Shown here: in pieces, positions 33,703-42,728 of the stretch | Layout: each line of letters starts with the position of its first letter | Position numbering within the stretch: position 1 is the stretch's first letter | Origin: Umezawaea sp049997955 | GTDB lineage: Bacteria > Actinomycetota > Actinomycetes > Mycobacteriales > Pseudonocardiaceae | Direction of reading: 5' to 3' | Length of the DNA: 64,000 nucleotides | NCBI GenBank assembly: GCA_049997955.1 | Contig: JAEBDY010000016.1 | Location: forward strand, 62,001-126,000 | Position numbers and translations under genes: made by a program | Notes under the pieces: model-generated | The model's input: the letters and a program-made list of their open reading frames with translations, nothing else | Databases searched by the model: none | Told to the model about the DNA's origin: nothing

Positions 33703-35712
33703 CTAGCTCGCGGCGACGCCGCTCCGACCTTCGAGGCCCGACGAACGTCCACTGTGGATTCGCGGGGAGAAGCTGAGCGCCACCAGGGCCAGGTTCGCCG
33801 CCGCGGCCGCTCCGACGATGGCGGCGATCGGGGCCACGAGCCCGGCGACCGCGCCGGAGCCCAGCACAGCGCCGAGGAGTGCCGCGCCGACCGCCGCGGC
33901 GAGGCTCGCCCGCCGGGCCGGGAGCGGCATGTCGCGGTGGGCCCAGGCCAGGTGGGCGCCGATGCCGATCATCAGACCCACGCCGGGCGCGACGACCGTC
34001 GTGCTGCCGACGAAGTCGTCCGGGTTGACCGTCCAGACCAGCAGGACGCCGAGGAACCACCCGCCCAGACCCAGCGGGATCGCCGTCAGGACCCGGAGCA
34101 GGACGCCCGCCCGCGGGCTGAAGCCGCCGCGCTCGCGCCACCTGCGGGCCATCATGCCGAGGAGCAGCAGGGCCAGGCCCGCGACCGTGACGACGACGCC
34201 GACCAGGAGCTTGGCGATCGTGGACATGCTCAGCGGGACGGCGTCGAAGTCGACGGGCCGCGTGTCGAACCGGGAGCTGTCCACCCGGCCGGTGTCGAAG
34301 AAGGTCGTGAGCAGGTGCTTGCCCGCTTCGGGGCGGTGCTCCCAGAAGTCGGCGGTGTGGCCGAGGTCGGGCAGGATCACCTGCTGTCCGCGGGACAGCG
34401 CGGGCAGGAGTTCCTCGGTGGCCGTCCGCGCGGGGGTGGAGAAGTCGATCGAGCCGCTGACGAGGAGGGTTTCGACGTCGCTCGGCCGCATCGTGCGGTA
34501 CTCGGCGTTGTCGGGGCTGTCCGGCCACGCCGTGGGGAAGCCCGACGGGCCGGCCCAGAGGAAGTCGGTCGAAGCGTTGCCCAGGATCGAGCCGGGATCG
34601 CCGCTGTCCTCGTAGTACCGCTGGACCGCCGGGGCGTCGATCATGGCGAACGACGCGAGTTCGCCCCAGACGATCGAGGTGGGCAGGATGACGTCGCCGA
34701 GGAACGACATCGCCCACATCGCTCCGGCGTCTCCGCTGAGGTAGGCGTCGACGAGGGTCGGCGCGTTGTTCGGCGCCGAGGCCGGGCCGTTGTGGTGCAT
34801 TCCGTACTGGCTCAGGATGCGGACGTTGGTGTCCTTGACGCGGAAGGGACCCCAGCGTTCGGGGATGTCGGCGGCGGCGTCCCGGACCGAGGCCACGAGG
34901 TCCGGCGTGCGGGCGGCGCAGGAGGCGTCGGCGCGGCACAGGTCCGCGTACTGGGCGAACTGCGAGTCGGTGGTCTTCGGGTCCCAGAAGAGGTGGCCGG
35001 GCGGGTTGACCGAGATCATCGTGGACCGGTGGAGCGCTTCGGGGTGGCGCCAGGAGTAGACCATGGCGGTGCGCGTTCCGGCGCTGGAGCTGAGCAGGTT
35101 GATCCGCGAGTAGCCCAACGCGGTGCGGACCGCCTCCAGGTCCTCGACCCGCTGGACGATCGAGTACCCGGTGAGGTCGACGCCGTCACGGGTCAGCCGG
35201 TCCGCGCACGCCTTGAACGCGCGCGTGGTGGCGGGCAGGGCCTTCGCGCCGGTGAGGTCGTCCGACGCCTGCATCGCCCCGGTGACCTCGGGGCAGTCCA
35301 GGCGCCTCGACCCGTCGACGCCGCGGTAGCCGACCAGGACCACGTCGTGGTCGTCGTTGAGCCGACTCGCCTGCGGGAACCCCATGTTCGTGGCGCCGGG
35401 ACCACCTCCCAGCCGGAAGACCGGTTCGCCGGGGTCGGCCGCGGTGGCGCGGATCCGGATCACCGGCAGCGCGATCAGGTCGGACGCCGGGTCGCGCCGG
35501 TTCTCCGGGACCACGAGCGTGCCGCAGTCGGCCGCGACGACTCCGGCCTCGGTGTCGTAGTCGCACTGCTCCACGGCGAGCGACCCCGCGGCCGCTCCGT
35601 CCGGCACGGCGAGGGTCTGCTCCGGCCGCACGGTCAGGTAGACGAGGGAGAGGAGGACGCCCCCGGTGATCGCGAGGGCGACGAAGCGGGGACGGGGCTT
35701 GAACAGTGCCAT
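33703..35712 (-). CDS. Membrane-anchored alpha/beta hydrolase (TAP/proline-iminopeptidase-like) with C-terminal membrane domain
   Basis: 669 residues from ATG 35712. An N-terminal helix (FVALAITGGVLLSLVYLTV) anchors an extracytoplasmic alpha/beta-hydrolase domain: oxyanion region RLGGGPGATN, YRGVDGS, nucleophile region INLLSSSAGTRTA (SSSAG where relatives have GTSYG), and a C-terminal TAP-like VSGSIDFSTPARTATEELL...LPDLGHTADFW with the catalytic Asp and His. Unusually, after residue ~510 four or more further helices form a membrane domain. Likely an exported peptidase or esterase. The atypical nucleophile loop leaves activity uncertain. Confidence 0.82.
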   Translation of the reverse strand: MALFKPRPRFVALAITGGVLLSLVYLTVRPEQTLAVPDGAAAGSLAVEQCDYDTEAGVVAADCGTLVVPENRRDPASDLIALPVIRIRATAADPGEPVFRLGGGPGATNMGFPQASRLNDDHDVVLVGYRGVDGSRRLDCPEVTGAMQASDDLTGAKALPATTRAFKACADRLTRDGVDLTGYSIVQRVEDLEAVRTALGYSRINLLSSSAGTRTAMVYSWRHPEALHRSTMISVNPPGHLFWDPKTTDSQFAQYADLCRADASCAARTPDLVASVRDAAADIPERWGPFRVKDTNVRILSQYGMHHNGPASAPNNAPTLVDAYLSGDAGAMWAMSFLGDVILPTSIVWGELASFAMIDAPAVQRYYEDSGDPGSILGNASTDFLWAGPSGFPTAWPDSPDNAEYRTMRPSDVETLLVSGSIDFSTPARTATEELLPALSRGQQVILPDLGHTADFWEHRPEAGKHLLTTFFDTGRVDSSRFDTRPVDFDAVPLSMSTIAKLLVGVVVTVAGLALLLLGMMARRWRERGGFSPRAGVLLRVLTAIPLGLGGWFLGVLLVWTVNPDDFVGSTTVVAPGVGLMIGIGAHLAWAHRDMPLPARRASLAAAVGAALLGAVLGSGAVAGLVAPIAAIVGAAAAANLALVALSFSPRIHSGRSSGLEGRSGVAAS

Positions 35713-35857
35713 GCCCTGAACAGTAGGAATTCCGGCGCCTTCGATCTTCACTCCACGGATTTACGGGTCCTCCCCCGCCAGGGTGATGCGTGGAGCACGA
35801 TGACCGGTGCGACATCGTCCTCACGAGGCGGAGCGCGCTCGACGGAAGGGGTTCACC

Positions 35858-36202
35858 ATGACCGACTCCGACATGGCAGGCCTGCGGGAGCGGTCGGACG
35901 ACGGGGACGAGGACGCGACCGACGAGCTGATCCAGCTCGCGGGCGAACTCGGCGACCTGGGCGAATTGCGGCGCCTCGCCGACCAGGGCAACTCGACCGC
36001 CGCCGACGAGCTGATCCAGCTCGCGGGCGAGCAGGGCGAGGTGAACGAGCTTCGACGCCTGGCGGACGCGGGGAACTCCACCGCGGCGGACCAGTTGATC
36101 GAACTCGCGACCGAGCTGGGAGACCTGGACGAGCTGCGGCGCCTCGCCGACCAGGGCAACTCCACCGCCGCCGAACAGCTCGCCGAACTCACCTCCGAGT
36201 GA
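35858..36202 (+). CDS. Small acidic protein made of 28-residue helical repeats
   Basis: 114 residues from ATG 35858 (GGAAGGGG upstream). Three near-identical 28-residue units begin at residues 23, 51 and 79 (unit pattern ELIQLAGELGDLGELRRLAD then QGNSTAAD), with a diverged half unit before and a partial one after. Each unit looks like two short amphipathic helices, reminiscent of Sel1/TPR or leucine-rich variant solenoids, but no family is recognised. The DNA period is 84 bp. No cysteines, membrane segment or signal peptide. Possibly a protein-interaction scaffold. Confidence 0.75.
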   Translation: MTDSDMAGLRERSDDGDEDATDELIQLAGELGDLGELRRLADQGNSTAADELIQLAGEQGEVNELRRLADAGNSTAADQLIELATELGDLDELRRLADQGNSTAAEQLAELTSE

Positions 36203-36531
36203 CCGTTCGCGGCCAGGACGTCCGCGCTTGACGTGCTCGCACCGGTGACCCCCGACAGGGCCACCGGCACAGCACCTTCAGCGAACAACCGGCCCGCTCG
36301 TCCCTTCGGGAACTCCTGGTGGACCGGGCGGTGTCCTCGACCGGTCCGAGCCTGCGGGTTCGCGCTGCCGGGGCAGCCGCTCCCCGGCGGAACCCCCGGT
36401 TCGGCACGTCGGCACCCGGAGTTCCGCGCGAGTTCAGCCCCCGCTCCCCCGCCGTGGGTACCGTTCCGGCGAGTGCTCCGGTCCGCGGCACGAACAGCGC
36501 CACCCAATCGGTCCTGATAGGACGGTCACTG
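36203..36531. other. Intergenic region, nothing recognised
   Basis: 329 bases between the repeat protein and the desaturase gene on the same strand. No gene, hairpin or repeat stood out. It presumably contains the desaturase promoter. Confidence 0.4.
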
Positions 36532-37467
36532 ATGGCCACACCGACGTCCACGGGCACACCGCGGCAGCAGATGGTCCTGCCCGGTCGGTCCACCGGCGAG
36601 CAGATCCTGGTCAAGACCTTCGTCCTCATCCCGTTCGCCGCGCTGATCGCGGCGGTCCCGGTCGCCTGGGGTTGGGGGCTCGGCTGGACGGACGTCGTCC
36701 TGGCCGTGGTCTTCTACGTGGTGGCGTGCCTCGGGGTGACGGTCGGCTACCACCGGCACTTCACGCATCGCGCGTTCAAGGCGAAACGGGGTCTGCGCAT
36801 AGCGTTGGCGATCGCCGGTGGCATGGCCGCGCAGGGGCCGGTGATCCCGTGGGTCGCCGATCACCGCAGGCACCACGCGTTCTCCGACCGGGAGGGCGAT
36901 CCGCACTCGCCGTGGGCTTACGGCACCGGGCCGGTGGGACTGGCCAAGGGCTTCTGGCACGCGCACATGGGTTGGCTGTTCGAACGCGTCAGCACCAACA
37001 CCGAGCGGTTCGCCCCGGACCTGTTGGCGGACCGGGACATCCGGGTGGTCGACCGGCTCTCCGCGTTGTGGCTGGGGCTGAGCCTCGGTCTGCCGCCGGT
37101 CCTCGGTGGACTGATCTCGTGGTCCTGGTGGGGCGCGGCGACGGCGTTCTTCTGGGCGAGCCTCGTGCGGGTGTCGTTCCTGCACCACGTGACCTGGTCG
37201 ATCAACTCGATCTGCCACCTGATCGGCAGCAGGCCCTTCACCTCGCGCGACAAGGCGGCGAACTTCTGGCCGCTGGCCATCCTGTCCATGGGCGAGTCCT
37301 GGCACAACTCCCACCACGCCGACCCGACCTGCGCGCGGCACGGCGTGCTGCGCGGCCAGGTCGACATCTCGGCCGGGGTGATCCGGCTCTTCGAGAAGGC
37401 CGGGTGGGCGACCGACGTGCGCTGGACCAACCCCGAACGCCTGGCACGGGTCACCGCCAGGTCGTGA
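36532..37467 (+). CDS. Acyl-CoA desaturase (membrane fatty-acid desaturase)
   Basis: 311 residues from ATG 36532. The three histidine boxes of delta-9-type acyl-CoA desaturases are intact: HRHFTH, HRRHH (in WVADHRRHHAFSD) and HNSHH (GESWHNSHHADP), plus a QGPVIPW motif before box two and an NSICH motif before box three. About four membrane helices. It uses O2 and an electron donor to introduce a double bond into fatty acyl-CoA; the ferredoxin/reductase partner is not adjacent. Likely role: membrane fluidity. Confidence 0.92.
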   Translation: MATPTSTGTPRQQMVLPGRSTGEQILVKTFVLIPFAALIAAVPVAWGWGLGWTDVVLAVVFYVVACLGVTVGYHRHFTHRAFKAKRGLRIALAIAGGMAAQGPVIPWVADHRRHHAFSDREGDPHSPWAYGTGPVGLAKGFWHAHMGWLFERVSTNTERFAPDLLADRDIRVVDRLSALWLGLSLGLPPVLGGLISWSWWGAATAFFWASLVRVSFLHHVTWSINSICHLIGSRPFTSRDKAANFWPLAILSMGESWHNSHHADPTCARHGVLRGQVDISAGVIRLFEKAGWATDVRWTNPERLARVTARS

Positions 37468-37491
37468 GCCGACGCGTGGTCGCCCAGCGGG

Positions 37492-38310
37492 TCAGGGTTT
37501 GCGCCCCATGGCGCCGAATCCGGGGAAGCGGTCGGCGTCGTCGTCCAGGTCGTACTCCGACTCCGGCCGCCACAGCGGCAGGCGTTCCACACCCGGCTCC
37601 ACCAGCTCGAAACCGTCGAAGAACGCGGTGACCTCGGCCCGGCTGCGGAAGTTCATGGGCGTGACGTTGCTGTCGTAGTTGGTGCGCGACCAGTCGAAGC
37701 CGGGCCGGTCCCCCGGCTCGAACCCGGCGTGCGACACCGCCAGGTAGCTGCCGGGGGGCAGGTGGTCGCGGTAGTGGGCCAGGATGGCGCGGGGCTGGTC
37801 GGAGTCCGAGACGAAGTGCAGCAGCGCCACCGAGAGCAGGCCGATCGGCTGGTCGAAGTCCAGGTGGTCGCGGACCTCGGGGGCGGTCAGGACCGTCTCC
37901 GGCTTGCGCACGTCGGCCTGGAGCACCCGAACCCGCTGGTCGCCGTCGAGGATGGCGCGGCTGTGCGCGACGGCGACCGGGTCGATGTCGACGTAGACCA
38001 CTCGCGCGTTCGGGTCGACCTGTCGGACGATCTCGTGCACGTTGCCCACGGTGGGGATGCCCGAGCCCAGGTCGAGGAACTGCCGCACGCCCGCGTCGAG
38101 CAGGAAGCGCACGGCCCGGCGCAGGAAGCCGCGGTTGGCCGCGCTCACCTGCCGCAGCATGGGCATCACCGTCAGCGCGGCGTTGGCCGCCACGCGATCC
38201 GCCTCGAAGTTGTGGGCGCCACCGAGCCAGTAGTCGTAGACACGCGCCACGCTCGGCCGGGTGGGGTCGATGCTCTCCGGTGCCCAGGCAGGCCGTTGCA
38301 CGTCGCTCAC
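37492..38310 (-). CDS. SAM-dependent methyltransferase, Methyltransf_19 (DUF574) family
   Basis: 272 residues from GTG 38310 (GGAGAA upstream). The N-terminal PSVARVYDYWLGGAHNFEADR and GVRQFLDLGSGIPTVGNVHE (motif I, SAM-binding), VVYVDIDPVAVAHSRAIL (acidic loop), and the C-terminal LWRPESEYDLD are signatures of this large actinomycete family. Biological substrates are mostly unknown; many genomes carry tens of copies, often near regulators. Separated by 24 bases from the convergent desaturase gene. Confidence 0.9.
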   Translation of the reverse strand: MSDVQRPAWAPESIDPTRPSVARVYDYWLGGAHNFEADRVAANAALTVMPMLRQVSAANRGFLRRAVRFLLDAGVRQFLDLGSGIPTVGNVHEIVRQVDPNARVVYVDIDPVAVAHSRAILDGDQRVRVLQADVRKPETVLTAPEVRDHLDFDQPIGLLSVALLHFVSDSDQPRAILAHYRDHLPPGSYLAVSHAGFEPGDRPGFDWSRTNYDSNVTPMNFRSRAEVTAFFDGFELVEPGVERLPLWRPESEYDLDDDADRFPGFGAMGRKP

Positions 38311-38532
38311 CGGTTCTCCTCACAGCGTTGATCGTCGGCGACCATCATGGGGCACACGGCCGAGCAGGGGTACCGCGGACCCCTCACGCCGACCACCGGA
38401 CAGCTCTTCGCAACCGTGAGCGAGATCGGTGGTCGTGGGCGACTCGTCCGCTCCACGGTCGACGTCGCTCTCCAGCGGTTCGGCAGGCGCGACCGTCGCG
38501 GATCGGCGTCCGGGCACGTCGTCGAACCGGCC

Positions 38533-38569
38533 CGCCTCGCCCGCGGTGGTCGTCACCGCGGGCGAGGCG
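38533..38569 (-). terminator. Strong terminator of the secreted repeat-protein gene
   Basis: CGCCTCGCCCGCGGTG (38533-38548), loop GTCGT, CACCGCGGGCGAGGCG (38554-38569): a perfect 16-bp stem starting 6 bases beyond the reverse-strand stop at 38576. Confidence 0.82.
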
Positions 38570-38575
38570 CGCCGG

Positions 38576-39580
38576 TCAGGAGCAGCGGTAGTGCGCGGGT
38601 CGCTTCGCCTCGACCCCGACGATCGTGCGCTCGTCGTTGCTGAGCCCCGTCAGCGAGAAGGCGGACGGGATCGGCGTGTCCACGACAACGCCGTCGCGCC
38701 AGAGCACCACGCGCTGCACCGAGCCCACGAAGGCGTAGCCGGCGAGCGTGCCGTTGCCGCCGATGGAGCGCGCCGAGACCGCGCCGTCGCGGATGGTGCG
38801 GACCAGCGAGCCCTGCGCGTCCCACTCGGCAGCTGCGTAGCCGCTGTCGCTGGTGGTGCCGCCGACGACACGGCCGTTCCGGATGGCGAACGGCGTGCCG
38901 GAGCCGCCTGCGCCCTGCGCGGCGAGCACGCGCCACTGGCCCGCGGGGCTCACCACGTAGCCGCCGCCGGGGCTGGTCTGGACGATGATCCGGCCCTGCT
39001 CGTCGACGTCGGCGAGGAAGTTGGCGTTGAACGTCGGCGTGGGCAGCTCGCGGTAGGTGCCCGGCGCGTTCCCCGGCCACACCACCAGGATGGTCTTCGT
39101 GCCGATGTGCGCCCATCCGACGACGTCACCGGCGTTGTTGACCTCCCAGGCCGAGTACCCGGTCCAGGCGGGGTTGGCGGCCAGCGCGGTGGTCCGGCCG
39201 TCGTGGCCGATGGTGACGGCGGTGAACCGCCCGTTGACGATCGTGTCGCCGACCACCAACCCGGCGGCGTTCACGTCGCGGAAGTGGGGAATCTCGCCCG
39301 CGGCCCGCAGCACGACCCTCCCGCCGTCCCACAGCGTTCCCCTGGCATTGACGAGACCCCCGCCCAAGATCGACTTCTGCCCGGTGACGCCCACCGCGTA
39401 CCGGCTGCCGTCGTAGCCCGCGATCTCGCCGATCGCGGTGCCCTCCGGCAGGTCCCACGAGGTCTTCTGCCACGTGCAGGCCGCCGCCTCCGTCGCGGCG
39501 GCCTGACCGGTCGGGAGTGACACCAGTGCCGTGCCGAGCACGACCGCGGCGAGGAGGCGCCTCATTTGCTGCTGCGACAC
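38576..39580 (-). CDS. Secreted HAF/beta-propeller repeat protein
   Basis: 334 residues from GTG 39580, with AGAGGA eight bases upstream. A signal peptide (MRRLLAAVVLGTALVSLPTGQAAA) precedes repeated short beta segments of the type INAAGLVVGDT, VNNAGDVVGWA, IRNGRVVGGT, GGNGTLAGYA, which are HAF-like extracellular repeats giving a propeller. Two cysteines bracket the mature protein (near residue 35 and the last but one residue), perhaps closing it. No catalytic motif; function unknown. Confidence 0.75.
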   Translation of the reverse strand: MSQQQMRRLLAAVVLGTALVSLPTGQAAATEAAACTWQKTSWDLPEGTAIGEIAGYDGSRYAVGVTGQKSILGGGLVNARGTLWDGGRVVLRAAGEIPHFRDVNAAGLVVGDTIVNGRFTAVTIGHDGRTTALAANPAWTGYSAWEVNNAGDVVGWAHIGTKTILVVWPGNAPGTYRELPTPTFNANFLADVDEQGRIIVQTSPGGGYVVSPAGQWRVLAAQGAGGSGTPFAIRNGRVVGGTTSDSGYAAAEWDAQGSLVRTIRDGAVSARSIGGNGTLAGYAFVGSVQRVVLWRDGVVVDTPIPSAFSLTGLSNDERTIVGVEAKRPAHYRCS

Positions 39581-39966
39581 GGAAATCCTCTTTCCTGGTG
39601 ATGATCCCGACCTGTGCCCGAGTCTGGCAGCGATCGAGCAGCGAGCCGAGAGAACCGCGAGTGGACACTTCGGTCCCGAATCGCCAGCGCGGTGCCAGAA
39701 GACGGTGGCCGGTTGTTGCCGATCGAAACGGGATCCCGGCGATCCACCGACGCTGTCGAACCACGCGGACACCGGAGAACCGGTGGTGAGCGGCCACCGG
39801 CGTTCCCCGAGCACGGACGGTTGCACACCGGTAATTCGACGCTTGACCGCGACGCACTTGCCACCCCTCCGGCCCCTCCCTAGGTTCTGCACCCGGCAGA
39901 AGGTGGGACCTTCGAACCGGGTCGGGCAACGGCCCGGGGACGACCAGCGGAACCGAGAGGCGTCGA
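39581..39966. other. Divergent intergenic region, nothing recognised
   Basis: 386 bases between the divergent secreted repeat protein and the alpha/beta hydrolase. No gene with a ribosome-binding site, no strong hairpin, and no repeat was found. It should contain both promoters. Confidence 0.4.
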
Positions 39967-40806
39967 GTGAAGCAGCTGAGCACGGAGATCGATGGACAGC
40001 GGATCGCCTACCTGGAGAGCCCGGCCGACCAGGGCGGTCGAGACGGCCGCGCGGTCATCTTCGTCCACGGCAACTCGTCCTCGGCCAAGACCTGGCTCCC
40101 GGTGATCGGTGGTGACTTCGGCAGGCGGTTCCGCTGCCTCGCGCTGGACCTGCCGGGACACGGGAAGTCCGAGCCCGCCGCGGACCCGGCCGACTACTCG
40201 CTACCGGGGTACGCGGCCGTGCTCACCGGCTTCGCGAAGGAGGTCGGCGCCTCCGACGCGGTCGTCGTCGGCTGGAGCATGGGCGGGCAGATCACGTTGG
40301 AGGCCGCACCCGCGCTGGCGGACGCGAGTGGCTTCGTCCTCTTCGGTGCGGCGCCGGTCGCGTCGCCCGCGCAGATGGCGGAGGCGTTCCTGCCGAACCC
40401 GGCGATGGGCGTGCTCTTCAGCGCGCACGTCAGCGAATCCGAGGCGAGATTGGCCGCTGAGAGCTTCACCGCGCCCGGATCGCCGCTCGACACCAGCGAG
40501 TTCGTCTCCGAAATCCTGGCCACCGACGGCACGGCCCGCGCGGAGCTGGGATCCAGCGCCGGGGCGGGGCGGTTCGCGGATGAGATCGCGATCGTCGCAG
40601 CGCTCCGCAGGCCGCTGGCCATCGTGCAGGGCGCCGACGAGCAGTTGGTCAGCCTCGACTACCTGCGCGGGCTGACCATTCCCGCGCTGTGGCGCGGCGA
40701 AGTCCAGCTGATCCCCGGTGTCGGCCACGCTCCGCACCAGGAAGCGCCGCAGCGGTTCGCCGAGCTGCTGGCGGAATTCATCGACGACCTCGGTCCCGAA
40801 CGGTGA
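39967..40806 (+). CDS. Alpha/beta-fold hydrolase
   Basis: 279 residues from GTG 39967, six bases after GAGAGG. Complete alpha/beta-hydrolase motifs: VIFVHGNSSSAKTW (oxyanion HGN), LDLPGHGKSEP, nucleophile elbow VVGWSMGGQI (Ser in GWSMGG), acid in VQGADEQLVS, and the His in GVGHAPHQE. A cytosolic esterase/lipase-like enzyme of unknown substrate. Its TGA overlaps the GTG of a broken P450 gene (GTGA), so the two were once translationally coupled. Confidence 0.9.
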   Translation: MKQLSTEIDGQRIAYLESPADQGGRDGRAVIFVHGNSSSAKTWLPVIGGDFGRRFRCLALDLPGHGKSEPAADPADYSLPGYAAVLTGFAKEVGASDAVVVGWSMGGQITLEAAPALADASGFVLFGAAPVASPAQMAEAFLPNPAMGVLFSAHVSESEARLAAESFTAPGSPLDTSEFVSEILATDGTARAELGSSAGAGRFADEIAIVAALRRPLAIVQGADEQLVSLDYLRGLTIPALWRGEVQLIPGVGHAPHQEAPQRFAELLAEFIDDLGPER

Positions 40807-41110
40807 CCCACGAGGCCGTGGCGCTCGGCGACCTGAGTGGACCGCGGGGGATCCCGCTGCTGGGGACCTGCCCGAACTCGCTCGCGGTCAGGTCATGCCC
40901 GGGTGCTCGAACGGTGGTGCGACCGCTTCGGGCCGACGTACCGGGTCCGGTTGGGGCGAACGCCCGCGGTGGTGACCGCTGGCGCTCGGGTGGTCGAAAC
41001 CGTTCTGCGGCAACGGCCCGACGCGTTACCGACGTGCGGCAGTACACCTTGGACGTCACCACCTGGCCGGCCACGGGCCACGACCTCACCTCCCTGGAAC
41101 GCACCGGCGA
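40803..41110 (+). pseudogene. Cytochrome P450 remnant
   Basis: From GTG 40803 the frame reads SGPRGIPLLG, then shifts near 40864 to GDLPELARGQVMP, shifts again near 40900 to VLERWCDRFGPTYRVRLGRTPAVVTAGARVVETVLRQRPDA, and finally near 41027 to YTLDVTTWPATGHDLTSLERTGD. The first three match the proline-rich N-terminus and first beta sheet of P450s; the last matches their (Y/F)TxDVTxxLAxGxD segment. The I-helix, ExxR and heme-cysteine regions are absent. At least two frameshifts and large deletions make it non-functional. Confidence 0.75.
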
Positions 41111-41158
41111 CGCGCCCCGCCCAAGACGGCCGGGAACGTTCTCCCCCGACCTGACGGA

Positions 41159-41989
41159 TCAGTGCGGGAGTGCGATCGCCTCGTTGGTGGCCAACTCGGT
41201 CAACTGGGAGAAGGTGAGCGGAATCCGGTCGTCGCCGCCGCCGGTGGTCGCCTCGGTGAACTGGGACCTGGACGCCATCCCGACCACCGAGCCGTCCAGC
41301 CGGTAGTGGTAGACGGTCCGACGACCCAGGGAGTAGGCGCTCGGCTCGTCGCCACCGGCCTGCACGGCGACCACCACCGAGCCGTCCGGCCTCCTGGTCA
41401 CGCTGCACGTGCTGTCCTCCGCCTTGGACTTCGCGCACAGCTGGTCCGGCGACATCACCCACGCGCCCACCCCGGCGATGGTGGTCTCCAGCTGCGCGGG
41501 CCCGGTCGAACCGATGTAGGGCACCACGCCGAAGAGCACGTCGGAGACCGTCCCGTCCCGCTCGTAGCCCGTTGCCTGGTAGGTCGGGCTCCACGTGCCG
41601 ATGGTGGAGGGGTCGACACCTTGGCGTTGCAGGCCGGGGCTGATGTAGTCGACCCAGATGTGCTCCAGGTGGGGCTGGTCCTCCTCGTACGTGTGGTTCC
41701 GGCGGGGCGTGTCGTTCGGCGGCCAGGGGAAGTTCACCGACGTCGGCGCGGGGGCCGTGGCGGTCACGCTGGTGGCGGTGTCCACCCCGTCCCGACCAGC
41801 CAGGAGGAACGCGGGCAGCGTGGCGACGGTGGCGATGATCAACGCCGTGGCCACCCCCACGCTCATCAGAGCGCGGCGGCGCTTCGTCAGCTGCTCGGCG
41901 CGGGCCATGAAGGAATCGGGGTCGAAGTCCAGCAGCGGCTCGTCCCACACCGCCTGCTTCATGCACTCGCGCAAGTCCTGTTCGCTCAC
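41159..41989 (-). CDS. Membrane protein partner of SigE-type sigma factor
   Basis: 276 residues from GTG 41989, overlapping the sigma-factor stop (GTGA). Cytoplasmic start (QDLRECMKQAVWDEPLLDFD, RAEQLTKRRRALM), one transmembrane helix (SVGVATALIIATVATLPAFLLAG), then a large extracytoplasmic domain of unknown fold with two cysteines close together (CAKSKAEDSTC). This layout is typical of proteins encoded right after actinomycete SigE-type ECF sigma genes and presumed to modulate them. A true anti-sigma ZAS motif is not visible. Confidence 0.75.
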   Translation of the reverse strand: MSEQDLRECMKQAVWDEPLLDFDPDSFMARAEQLTKRRRALMSVGVATALIIATVATLPAFLLAGRDGVDTATSVTATAPAPTSVNFPWPPNDTPRRNHTYEEDQPHLEHIWVDYISPGLQRQGVDPSTIGTWSPTYQATGYERDGTVSDVLFGVVPYIGSTGPAQLETTIAGVGAWVMSPDQLCAKSKAEDSTCSVTRRPDGSVVVAVQAGGDEPSAYSLGRRTVYHYRLDGSVVGMASRSQFTEATTGGGDDRIPLTFSQLTELATNEAIALPH

Positions 41990-42531
41990 GACGCCACCTC
42001 CGTCTCCATGGCCGAGCCGTTGCTCTCCACCGCGTCCACGGCCACCCGCAACGCCACGAGCCCCCTGGCCGTCTGGCTCTTCACCGTGCCCTCGGTGCAC
42101 CCCATCACCGCCGCGACGTCCGCCACGGACAAATCCTCGAAGTACCGCAGCACCAACACCGCCCGCTGCCGAGGAGGCACCTTGATCAGCGCCTTCCGGA
42201 CCAGCTCACGAGCCCACACCCGCCCGCTCACCAGATCCGGGTCCGCGGTGACGTCCGCCGTCTCCGGCAATTCGCCGTCACGCTGCTCGGCCCGCCGCCA
42301 CGGCCTGCGCTTCTCGTCCAACCACGTGCGCAACAGGATCTTGCGCGCGTACGCCCCCGCGTGGTCCTGCTGCTGGACCCGGTGCCACGCCTGGTACAGC
42401 TTCATCAAGCTCTGCTGCATCAGGTCTTCCGCGGTGTGCCAATCCCCGCAGAACAGGTACGCCGTCCGACGCAGGGACGCGGCGTGGGTCACCGCGAAAT
42501 CACGAAACCCCTGTTCCTCGGCCTTGCGCAT
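41986..42531 (-). CDS. RNA polymerase sigma factor, SigE family (ECF)
   Basis: 181 residues from ATG 42531, seven bases after AAGGGG. Region 2: SLRRTAYLFCGDWHTAEDLMQQSLMKLYQAW; region 4: RELVRKALIKVPPRQRAVLVLRYFEDLSVADVAAVMGCTEGTVKSQTARGL. This matches the SigE70-type ECF group common in actinobacteria. Transcribed with the downstream membrane protein; the two form a probable cell-envelope signalling pair. No ECF-type promoter motif was recognised with confidence upstream. Confidence 0.92.
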   Translation of the reverse strand: MRKAEEQGFRDFAVTHAASLRRTAYLFCGDWHTAEDLMQQSLMKLYQAWHRVQQQDHAGAYARKILLRTWLDEKRRPWRRAEQRDGELPETADVTADPDLVSGRVWARELVRKALIKVPPRQRAVLVLRYFEDLSVADVAAVMGCTEGTVKSQTARGLVALRVAVDAVESNGSAMETEVAS

Positions 42532-42728
42532 ACCAGCCCCTTCCCCGCCATCACCTCTCCACACGCGTGCCGCGCACCGGGGGTTGCACGTCTGCGGGTG
42601 AGAACCACGACCGCTCGACGACGGGGGTGTTGAGACGCTCGGCGATCACACCTGCGCCGACGGGATCCGCGGCTACGCCGTGCACCCGGCGCTGAGCGAG
42701 CGGTGGCTGGAGGAGTAGCGGCGGCGGT

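Noticed and set aside
42602..42718. Short forward open tail (ADGIRGYAVHPALSERWLEE) ahead of the GntR gene
   Set aside because: Looks protein-like at the end and could be a gene remnant, but has no start, no motif and no family match that I could name.
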